A model generated the notes under the pieces. It was not told the DNA's origin, did no database searches, and worked only from the letters and a program-made list of their open reading frames with translations. The position numbers and the translations under genes are program-made. Shown here piece by piece: positions 54,960-64,000 of a stretch of 64,000 bases of DNA. The DNA comes from Dryocosmus kuriphilus. Lineage: Eukaryota > Arthropoda > Insecta > Hymenoptera > Cynipidae. The stretch is from the NCBI GenBank assembly GCA_038277395.1, contig CM076193.1, forward strand, positions 120,682,133 through 120,746,132, given 5' to 3'. Every line of letters begins with the position of its first letter. Position 1 is the first letter of the stretch.

Positions 54960-56960
54960 ACATCAATAATTTCAATTTTTAAGAGAATTGTGGTTTGCTA
55001 TTTTATAATTCTTTTCACAGAGCAACAATATCATAAATAAAGTGACAAAATTGTCCATTTCAGATTTGTGGATTTTCATCTTAAGAAAAAATACAGATAA
55101 GAAATCACTATCAGCCGGAATTATTGCACCTGCATTCATAGAATGTGATTAATTCTAATAATATTTAAATTAATTATTGTAAACAATTTTTATGAACAAA
55201 TTCTTACAAGTATTTTTATCTCATAGCTAAAATTGTTAGTTTCACGCTAGTTGCTAATATTTTTCATAAGAGTCATAATTTGTAAGAGAAAATTAGCATA
55301 AGTTAACAATTACTGTCTTTATAAACATTTTTATAAACAAATTCTTTATAAACGAATTTTTCTCATAGCTCAATTGATTTTCCTGACCAAAGTGATTAAC
55401 AATTGTCTTTAAAGCCGTTTCTATACTTCAAGCTTTATCAGAAATAAACAATATAGTTTTTTTATAACAATTTAATTAAACAATTCTCCCAATCGGCCGC
55501 TTCCTCGCCGAAACAAATGGGTTTTTATTCAATTATTATTGGAGTGACATTTATTACGACGAATAATCAACGAAGTTGAATAAAAAATAATTTTTCTGAT
55601 TGTTATAAACAATTTTTTAAACAAAATTAAGATTTATCATTGTTATATGTGAAAAAGATGGTTTTTTACACTGAAATTATTCAACAATAAACTAACAGTG
55701 ATTCCCAATTTGGATATCGGACACTTAATAAAAATTTGCGTAATTGTTAATAAAAATTTTTATAGCAAACCATCTATAACTAGAATTGTTCTGGTAATTT
55801 TGATTGTATTCATATGAACCATTTTCATTAAAAATGATTCAAAATTAGGCAGTTGTGTGCAATAACACTATAATTTGCGTTTTTAGAAGCCACCTAATTC
55901 AGAAAGGCTTTCAGTCCTCAGATCTTTTCATTGCATCCCTGAAAACTGAATGGGAAAAAGTTGAAGCTGAACTTGATCAAGAACTCAATGAATTAATAGA
56001 ACAATAAGAATCCAGAATGATTCGAGTTCTGAATCGTAATTTATTTATTTTAAGTTTTTTGTAATAATTTCATTATTATCATAAATATCGATTGTTTCTT
56101 TGATTGAATACCACAAATAAGATCATCACAAAAACCGCAGATTGTTACAGATTATTATAAAAATGTTCTTAACAATTACGCAAATTCTTATCTAGTATCC
56201 CATATCCAATTCTGAAATTACTGTTACTTTATTGTCGGATAATTTCATTGGAAAAGCCGTCCTTTTTACGTGTAACAATGATAAATCTTAGTTTTGTTTA
56301 AAAAATTGTTTATAACAGTCAGAAAAATTATTTTTTAATCAACCTCGTTGGTTAGTCATCGTAATAAATGTCACTCCAATAATAATTGAAGAAAAAAAAA
56401 CATTTTTTTCTACCAGGAAACGGCCGATTGGGAGACTTGTTTAATTAAATTGTTATTAACAATCTCTACTGCTTCTTTCTAATAAAGCTTGAAGTATGTA
56501 AATGGCTTTAAGGACAATTGTGAATCACTTTTGTTCAGAAAAGTCCATTTAGCTATGAGAGAAACTTATTTATAAAGAATTTGTTGATAAAAATGTTTGT
56601 AAAAGCAGTAATTGTTAACTTATGCTAATTTTTTGTTACACATTATGACTCTTATGAAAAATATTAGCAACTAGCGTGAAGCAAACAATTTTTTCTATGA
56701 GAAAAAAGCACTTATAAGAATTTTTTTATAAAAATAGTTTATACTAATTAATTTAAATATTATTAGAGTTAATCACGTTCTATAAATGCAGGCGCAATAA
56801 TTTCGGCTGATAGTGGGTTTCTATCTGTATTTTTTCCTGAGATAAAAATTCACAAATCTGAAATGGACAATTTTGTTACTTTATTTGTTTATATATTGTT
56901 GCTCTGTGAAAAAAATTTAAAAATAGCAAACAACAATTCTCTTAAAAATTGAATGCTGGG
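54960..56960. mobile_element. 2-kb inverted repeat with coding-like loop
   Basis: The arms are about 830 bp each (54960-55790 and 56140-56960). Landmarks are CAAAATTGTCCATTTCAGAT (55048) with ATCTGAAATGGACAATTTTG (56856), CAACTAGCGTGAAGC (56670) with TTTCACGCTAGTTG (55240), and ATTATTGGAGTGACATTTAT (55536) with ATAAATGTCACTCCAATAAT (56364). Arm identity is lower than in the 47-kb repeat. The loop (55795-56140) holds a short open frame. No target duplication was fixed. Confidence 0.85.
55849..56007 (+). CDS. coding-like segment in the loop of the inverted repeat
   Basis: One frame is open from after TAG 55846 to TAA 56005-56007. It reads CVFRSHLIQKGFQSSDLFI then ASLKTEWEKVEAELDQELNE and LIEQ. 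TTTGCGTTTTTAG just before 55887 could be a splice acceptor. The second half is acidic and coil-like, unlike its AT-rich surroundings. No family was recognised. It may be the last exon of a transposon or a captured host exon. Confidence 0.3.
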   Translation, partial: AVVCNNTIICVFRSHLIQKGFQSSDLFIASLKTEWEKVEAELDQELNELIEQ

Positions 56961-57299
56961 CATTTCTGAAAAAAGTCTTTCAAATTGGTTAAGAAATACG
57001 ACCTGTGGGCGATTATGAACAGTAAATTCCTATTCCAGACTACTGTACTGGAATTATTTTTTCATCTGAAATATTCCAAAAAAATTCCAGATGAATTAAA
57101 AAAATTTCGAAGGATCTTAAAGAATTGCAGGTGAATTTCAAAGAATTCATAGTATATCTGAATGAATCCACGGTTAATTCCAACGTTTGAAAACACTTGT
57201 CCGACAAAATTTGCCAGACCTGACATTTAAAAAGTAGCAAAATATTCCGGAAGAGAAAATACTCGGAAAAATATGCCGGACGAAAATACACAACGTTCA
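56961..57299. other. degenerate GAATTC-like short repeat, no gene
   Basis: Words such as AAAGAATTGCAG, AAAGAATTCATAG, GAATGAATCC and ATTCCGGAAG recur at about 57040-57250, suggesting a decayed short repeat. The 89-codon minus frame at 57040-57309 is Phe/Leu-rich and unsupported. Confidence 0.3.
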
Positions 57300-57650
57300 T
57301 TTCATGCAATTGATGCTAATGCATTTTTTAAATACAATCAATGATAGTGGTTTATAAATATGCACATGATATAATCTTAGTTGTTATCAAATTGCCTATT
57401 TGAAAAAAGGAGAAAAAACTAAAGTATGTAATCCGTATAATAGAAAATAAATTTTCATTGGAGAAGGCATTTTCTAGTAGAACAAGTTTTCTTGTTCAAG
57501 TCTAGAGAAAGCAATGCTAAGGAGAAATTATTTCTGGGCGAAAGTGTGGCTCAGATGTAACACAATGGATTATTATTAATTTTCAGTGGTGCGTGCTAGT
57601 AGCAACGCAGTCGTGGGTTCGAATCCCAATCGAATTTCTCTTCAGCTTCC
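57300..57650 (+). repeat. duplicated segment, copy 1, with tRNA-derived SINE head
   Basis: TTGATGCTAATGCATTTTTT, GGAGAAGGCATTTTCTAGTA, AAGTCTAGAGAAAGCAATGC and TATTTCTGGGCGAAAGTGTG match 58990-59275 in the same orientation. The end is SINE-like. GTGTGGCTCAGATGTAACAC resembles an A box region. GGGTTCGAATCCCA (57617-57630) is a B box in a good T-arm. About 18-20 bp of AT-rich sequence separate the A-box part from the rest, so it is not an intact tRNA. Confidence 0.7.
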
Positions 57651-57833
57651 TGGAATATTTTCTGTCTGAATAAGTATCATATGCAAATGGTATTGGTTAT
57701 TTTTAAAACTTGTTGTCCACTATTTAAAAAAATTGAATAATTTTTATAATAAGGAATGTTTTCAGATTCTAATTGTCTAACCTTAAAAGCTTAAATTTTT
57801 AATTCTTTTAATAAGATTCGAGATTTCTTTTAT

Positions 57834-57834
57834 T

Positions 57835-57866
<32 letters not shown>
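57834..57866. repeat. (TAA)n microsatellite
   Basis: About ten perfect AAT/TAA triplets. Confidence 0.95.
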
Positions 57867-57868
<2 letters not shown>

Positions 57869-57904
57869 TTCTGATATTAAATTTTCATCGATTACTGGTA
57901 TAAA

Positions 57905-58268
57905 TAATTTTTGGTTTAACATCAGGAATTAATTATTTAATTATCGTGGTCGAGAAAATAACACCAATATTTTAAATTATATCCAGATTCAGTTAATTTA
58001 TTCAGATCGAAATTTCATAGGCATAGATGCTTATCCGCGTCATCCTGTTGAATGAGAAACGAGAAACGATCTACTGAGGCCTCGCTGGCGTAAGTGCAAA
58101 ACACTCCACTCGTGAATAGTGGCGTTCCGGGTTCAAATACGGACCGAGGTAGATTTTTTCTCGTTTATTCAAAAAATTATTTAGACCAGTAATCGATAAA
58201 AATTTAACATCAGAAATTAATTATTTAATTACCCTGGTCGATAAAATAACACCAATATTTTAAATAAT
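57905..58268 (+). repeat. ~68-bp direct repeats flanking a tRNA-like module
   Basis: TTTAACATCAGGAATTAATT, ATTTAATTATCGTGGTCGAG and AATAACACCAATATTTTAAA (57910-57977) recur with few changes at 58197-58264. Between them (58080-58152) lies a tRNA-like unit. It has an acceptor-like CCTCG/CGAGG pair, an arm CCACT-CGTGAAT-AGTGG with a 7-base loop, and the B-box-like GGGTTCAAATAC. Base 33 of the loop is G, so a working tRNA is unlikely. The direct repeats are long for a SINE target duplication. Confidence 0.65.
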
Positions 58269-58989
58269 AAGAATAATTAATAAAACCAAACTCTTCTATT
58301 TTGGACCCACGACATTTCGATTATTGGTCAATTTTAAACGCTAGTTTTTACTACACATTAATTCAAGCTCGATTTTGGACCTAAAGCTAGATTTAATCCC
58401 ATTTTTGTCTTAAAACAAGACCTCTTTGTCTGAAAGCAAGACTGATTTTCTTAATTCAAGTTTTATTTAAAATTCTCAATTTAAAACCGTACAATTTGCA
58501 AATTTAACAATAAGACATTTTCAGTTCTTAACACCTTTATCTTTAATAGTTCTATCTTTCAACAGATCTAATTTTAAATAGCATAATTTCAACAGCCAAA
58601 GTTCTTCAATTATTCAAAATGTGATTAAATAAATTATTCTAAAAATTTTTGAACTTTTATAGAATGTTTTGAAGTGTTATGAAATATTCTAGACGATTCC
58701 TGAATATTCTATCCAAGGATCTTGAAATCTTCGGTAATATTATAAACAATTCTGGACTGTTCTGAAATTTTGTACAATTTTCTGTATGAAAATTTTTACA
58801 ATGTTTTTTAAGAATTAGGAATCTCTAAAACAAATCTTCCAATTATTTCGAGAAAAGAATAAGCCCGGTTTCTGAGTCAACTCATAAAATATAAAGAAAA
58901 ATTATTCATCAGCGTGGCTCATTTGTTAAGATACTTGAATTATTTTTCGGCAGAGTAGATATTTTGGGACTGGTTGATATGCATTGTCG
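58269..58989. other. no gene; second A-box-like SINE fragment near 58913
   Basis: CAGCGTGGCTCATTTGTTAAG at about 58909-58929 resembles the SINE A-box region at 57543 and 59258. No gene was seen. Confidence 0.35.
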
Positions 58990-59290
58990 GATTTATTTTA
59001 TGGAACTGATGCTAATACATTTTTTAAATACAGCCTAAGATAATGGTAGGTACATAAATATGCAAAATGACAAATAATATTAGTTTTCTTCAAACATTTT
59101 CCTATTGGGAAAAGTGAAAAATAAAATACTGAAATATAAATATAATTAAAAAAGGAAACAAGTTTCCACTGGAGAAATCATTCTTTAGCAAAGACAAATT
59201 TCTTATTCTAGTCTAGAGAAAACAAGACTAAAGAAAATGTATTTCTGGAAGACAGCGTGGCTCAGATGGTAACGTATAGCGAATAGCAAC
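58990..59290 (+). repeat. duplicated segment, copy 2, with SINE A-box region
   Basis: This is the direct counterpart of 57300-57560, about 1.69 kb away. It ends in CAGCGTGGCTCAGATGGTAAC (59257-59277), a clean A-box-like sequence. The B-box part seen in copy 1 is absent. Confidence 0.7.
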
Positions 59291-61455
59291 AGTTGAACAT
59301 TTTAATCGTTAAAAGTAAACGAATTCTAACTCAACGATTTCTTAAATCGTGAACAGTTGGATCGGAAATTGAACTTTAGTCGTCTAATTCCTCACAGAAT
59401 GGACAAACTTTATCATTTTAAACATGAATAAAAATCGAAAGGTATTAACTTTAAAGCGTTTAAAATTACACCATTATATATTTGTACTTGGTAGTACGAA
59501 ATATTAACGAATGTCTCATTTAAAAGAAACACAAGCCCTTATGTATAAAGAAAAATATATCAAATTAAAGTGCTTAAGATAAATAAATTTCTGAAATTTT
59601 ATCAAATTCCTAAATACGCTGCTGAATAAATTTATAAGTAATTATACATTTTTAAATTTGTGAAAATATGCATAGTGCAGTTCTTCTCAAATTCAGATTA
59701 CGACAATATAAGTATTAAAGATAGAATACCACCTCTGTGGGTTTCAAATATATATTTATAAATTGCGTTTGGCTTAATCTTAAATATTTAAACAAAGAAG
59801 CGAAATGTTTTACTCCTCAGTTTTTGAATGCGTCAGTACCTATGAGCTGCATTTAATTTAAAACCAAATAATGTAAATATAAAAAAATTTCAGTCCGATA
59901 ATTTAAAATATCTTTAAATATTAGACCACCTTGTTCACCAAATGATTTATACATTATCCTTCAATCACTTTAATAACATGTCAATTTACATTAATCACTG
60001 AAATTCACGAATTACATATCAACCTAATATGTTATATAGAAAAAAAAACTCTGATTTTATCAACCCAACAAATATTTCATAATAATCTTCTGCTGACATG
60101 ACATATCACTATGAAGATTGAATAATCCATTAATTTTCACAATAAAAAGGGATTTATCCAGAAATTCAGTCTTTTTCCATTTTTTCTATAAAATATCTCT
60201 CCAGTGAGTCTCTAAAATATCTAAATAAAGTAAAAAATTTGCGCAATTTGCACTTAAAATATTATTCATGAAAATTAAAGCTTCTAGCCGAAAAAACTCT
60301 CTAATAAATAGAATTTTTGTTGAATGACACAAAAAAAGCCAACTCCATAGCTGTTCAAAGTTTCGCAAAGGTCGATGTTTTACAGACTGTGAACTTAAAC
60401 TATCGACCTGCAATGTGCCTCACTTTTTGCATGACCTTCAACCAAGACATCGTGTGATGGAATTTCAGTACAAACACACCCGACTTGAAAGAATACAAAT
60501 TATTATTTATCTTATACCAAACATATTTTCTACTTTTTAGTTTAAGACTTATTCCATTTAATTAATTATACATAAAATGTCAGAAAATTCGTCTAAATTT
60601 ATCGAAAAGTAATTACATCCCTAAGGGAATATTTTACAATTTAATGGTTTAAAGAAAATGAAACGATTTTTAGAAATTAATAATAAATCTGAAAATTAAA
60701 TTCTTTTATACATTTTCAATTTATTCTAAGAAAGCCAAAATTGTACAATTTTATTCTACGTATTTCAAGTTTTCATGAGGATCTGTGACTGCCATATCCA
60801 ATCAGGTTTTTACTACTGAACAATCCTTAGGAAAGAACTTTATCATTTTATTCTATTTGCGCCTCTATCACAGAATAGCAGACATCGATTTTTTATTATC
60901 TCACGTTTTCTATATATTCTTTTTAAATTTATCGAGTTCTGTCCTAATCCTTTATGCTCCTTAGATCGATGGCATGAGAGAATACTTTTTATCAGTCCTT
61001 CAAGGACATAAAACCCGTGGTGACATCTCTGCTTGATCGATCGACTTGCTGAACCTTTTGCAGATTATACATATAGATTTGAATTTTAAGTCGGCAGCAA
61101 TGATATAAAGTAAACTTTGTCTACCTTGGCTCAATACTTTTATTATCAACCAGTAACTAACGCTAGTCTCGCGAATCAATTTTTAAAAAAGAAGATCAGA
61201 TGAGATTCAAAAGTCGAACTTAACTCTACATTTTTAAATAAATTATGAAACTTCTTTCTACTGAAAGATTCCTCTTACCGATACTTGCCGACATCTATGC
61301 ATTTGAGGGTTCATATCCGTACAAAATGACAACATATTTTAAAATTTGTATGCTTAATTTAGCACCCATGCGCAATTAGGTTGGGTTATAAGTTAAAAAA
61401 AAGTTATCAACACCTACGCACAAGGGGCCAACTAATAAGCGTGCAATTTTATTGA
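59291..61455. other. no gene seen
   Basis: This is AT-rich sequence over 2.1 kb without a recognised gene or repeat. Confidence 0.4.
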
Positions 61456-61459
61456 TTAA

Positions 61460-62062
61460 GGCCATGTGACAGGTGGGTCAGGTGACTAAGCTAGTCCTGA
61501 ATCTTTTTTAAAACCAACTCATGTCCAAACTAAATAAAGTATCGCTATGAAATTTTGGAAAATGAAAGAGGAGGCAATAAAATGTCTGCCTTGCTTCGTT
61601 GAAAATTCGGCAAAAAAATTATTAAGAAAAATAAAACTGGAAGCATTGTCGGTATTCTTTGGACCAACTAATGTCCACACGAAATAAGAAATCGCGTTGA
61701 ATCTTTGGCACAGTAAATAAAATACACTTATTAAGGTGTGTGGTCATAAATATTTACACTTGTTGAAATTTTTTTTTTTATTAACAAAAAATCAATGATA
61801 AGTTACCAACGGCAATGCTACTTCTTTACGGACAATGTAGGAATCTGAACTATAGTGCAAAGTGCATCCGTTGATACTTATTATTTTTTAAATAAACTTT
61901 TATTGTTCCACGAATCCACGCTTTGCCACATACTGTTCTTTGATATTTATGAAAATTTTCCCAAATTTTTTCCGTATTATTTTAAGTTTTATTTTTAAAT
62001 ATGAGGCAAAAAATATCGATATAAGGACTCGCCTGATAACGTGGCCCACCTTTCACATGGCC
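61460..62062. mobile_element. TTAA-flanked MITE, GGCCATGTGA ends
   Basis: The element is 603 bp with TTAA at 61456-61459 and 62063-62066. The ends are inverted (GGCCATGTGACAGGTGGG left, GGCCATGTGAAAGGTGGG from the right). Inside, CCAACTCATGTCCAAACTAA and CCAACTAATGTCCACACGAA are two direct copies of a short unit, about 170 bp apart. It encodes no protein. The TTAA target matches that of the 41.6-kb MITE, but the ends differ, so they are separate families. Confidence 0.85.
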
Positions 62063-62066
62063 TTAA

Positions 62067-64000
62067 AACCCATTTTATGTTCTAATGTCTCGTCAACTTC
62101 AATCGTCTTCTATTTCTTCTAGTTCAAAACAACAAGGTGTGGACTGGATGCGGATTGGTTGTTCAAAATAATGCAATTTTAAAAAGTTAGGTAGGTATGA
62201 TTGTCAGTTTTGTTAGGAATGTTGCTAACGTCAAAGCACGTATCTGATTTAACGCCGTTAATTTTAATGACAATGTATCAAAATTGTAGAATATAGTAAT
62301 TGTGTTGGAAAATTAAAATTTTTAAGATGGAAATCAAACAATTTAAAGGCATAAAGTATCTACTATTTTTTTCGGACTTGTTCCATTTTATGAAATAAAA
62401 TTTCGTTATGAAATAATGCAACTTTAAATGTAGATTATCATTTGCAAATTATCTAATTTCAAACGCTTTGAATTTAAATATTTGTCGTTGCATAATTTTT
62501 ACCAATTAAAGTTTCAGTATATACAATTTTAGAAGTATAATTTGTAAATTATTTAAATATTGAAATTATTTGCCATAAAAATCTAGAAAATTCATACCTC
62601 AGATTTTAGGTAAGAAAGTTCCAACACATTTTAGAATTTTTTTCGAGATTTATGACTTGGGGATTGAAAGGGACTGTTATTAGCAGCAACTGAGGCTATG
62701 AAACTTTTTTTTTGAATTTATTTGTCACCAAAACCTATAAAATTCATGCCTCAGATTTCAAGTAAGGAAGTTCAAACAAATGCTACCATTTTTCGATTTT
62801 TGAGACTTAGTACATAAAAATTCTACTGTCAAAATATAATGTTTCAATACAGTTTTCAATTTAGTTCCTGCTTTTTTCCATCTCTCTTTAGTTTTAAAAT
62901 CCATTCTATGGACATGATACAATCAGACCCTGAAACTGAATTAAAAACGGCATTTACAAGTAATAATTTTAATGATTTGTAACTTGAATATCACAAAAAA
63001 GTATATTTTTTTAATGCTTTACCACACACTATATACATATAAAAATACTATTCTCTTATAAACTTAAAATAATTGACTTGGCGTACTCAAAATCCTATAC
63101 GAATAAACATAAAAAAGAAGTTTTGCCACCTGATACATTTTTTATACATATTAAGCTTGATTGTATTGTCAGGTTGGCAACATATGTTTTTTGCAAATTT
63201 AATTTAAAAAGCAAAAATTTTATCACGAACATAGCCGTAGATCTTAGCAAATTTATGGGATAGCCTAACCAAAAAAAATACGAACGCTATATTTTAAGGT
63301 TAAGTGAATCTATTTTTAATTCGATTGGAATTTTAATTCGGAATTTAATGCAAAAGTCTATGGAATACCAAACTAATTGATGTATTATCGTGTTATCCTT
63401 TTTGTATTGTCTGATCTTCGCACGCGAGTTTACATGCTTTAATCTTCTAATATTTTATTTTGTATTTAATTCCAAACACGCTAATTGAAAGACCTTCTGG
63501 TATATATGGAATATTCGATAAATATTTAATCTGAAATCGATTTTTTAATTTTCAACTTAAGTTATATGCTGAATAATTAATTTCATTATAATTATTAAAA
63601 AAATTTTAATAATAAAACATTTATTCCACGATTTAGAATTTTAATGTAAGCATAACTGAAAATTATACAAAATTAAAATGTTATTAAATATTCCCATCGC
63701 CATCTGTAATTCATAAGTTGAGTTTAAAACAATTTATGTTAGGAAATATTGGTCTTGAATAAAAATATAATAATCGACCATTTTCTTGACAAGAGAGAAA
63801 TAGTTTTTATCAACTAAGACAATAAAATTTGAAGCTGTATCCATTCCTGATAAGGGGTGATCTTGAAGCGTCACCCACCACCTTCTAGATGGCAGCACTT
63901 GAAACTTATTAAAGGTCTTTAGTATTTCAATGGAAAAACAAAGAATATTTATAATTTCATAATTTCTTACAATTATGGAATTTTTTAACTTATAACTTTA
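62067..64000. other. no gene; short direct duplication near 62570-62790
   Basis: TAGAAAATTCATACCTCAGATTTTAGG... at 62583 and TATAAAATTCATGCCTCAGATTTCA... at 62736 mark a diverged direct duplication of about 150 bp. The rest is AT-rich and no gene was supported. The window ends without a feature. Confidence 0.4.

Noticed and set aside
58080..58152. functional tRNA gene
   Set aside because: The anticodon loop lacks U33 and the T-arm is one base too long; it is better explained as a SINE-type relic.

Overview
The window is AT-rich arthropod-type nuclear DNA, almost certainly from an insect. The evidence is two mariner elements, a Tc1-like element, a spliced hAT-type transposase relic, tRNA-derived SINE modules, TTAA-flanked MITEs, a Penelope-type hammerhead motif, and splice-site-bounded exons far apart. 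The order or species cannot be fixed from sequence alone. Nothing prokaryotic, no rRNA, no intact tRNA and no CRISPR array was seen. No complete host gene is present.

Layout. 0-4.2 kb: a GTCACA minisatellite and two copies of a composite repeat (a conserved head, ~180-bp AT-rich satellite units and a GC-rich hairpin tail). 4.2-9.9 kb: mostly unassigned DNA plus a pyrimidine-rich degenerate repeat. 9.9-13.5 kb: a degenerate spliced hAT-like gene whose intron is mostly a small foldback element, then a Tc1-like element. 14.4-18.6 kb: an inverted third copy of the composite repeat, a CCCGAAA-rich tract, and a foldback element with an 8-bp target duplication and a minisatellite core. 18.7 kb: a well-supported minus-strand exon. 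20.1-22 kb: an unrecognised decayed coding region split by a mariner. 23-25.6 kb: a hammerhead motif, a candidate second exon, a tRNA-like module and a second foldback family. 29-33 kb: inverted repeats and an internally deleted mariner. 35.7-40.6 kb: a 4.9-kb inverted-end element filled with about 25 units of a ~140-bp satellite. 41-51 kb: MITEs, a truncated foldback copy, a Ulp1-like protease relic and a 1.5-kb inverted repeat. 53.7-54.4 kb: a CpG-rich, promoter-like stretch beside a possible initiating exon on the minus strand. 55-62 kb: a 2-kb inverted repeat with a small coding-like loop, duplicated SINE-bearing segments and a TTAA MITE.

How it fits together. The minus-strand pieces at 54.34, 24.20-23.87 and 18.89-18.72 kb have compatible splice phases. 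They could be exons of one gene with very long introns, which would make most of the window intronic. This is inference and needs RNA evidence.

The dominant theme is several unrelated elements built the same way: inverted arms around a tandem array or long hairpin, with no transposase. These are the best candidates for something undescribed.
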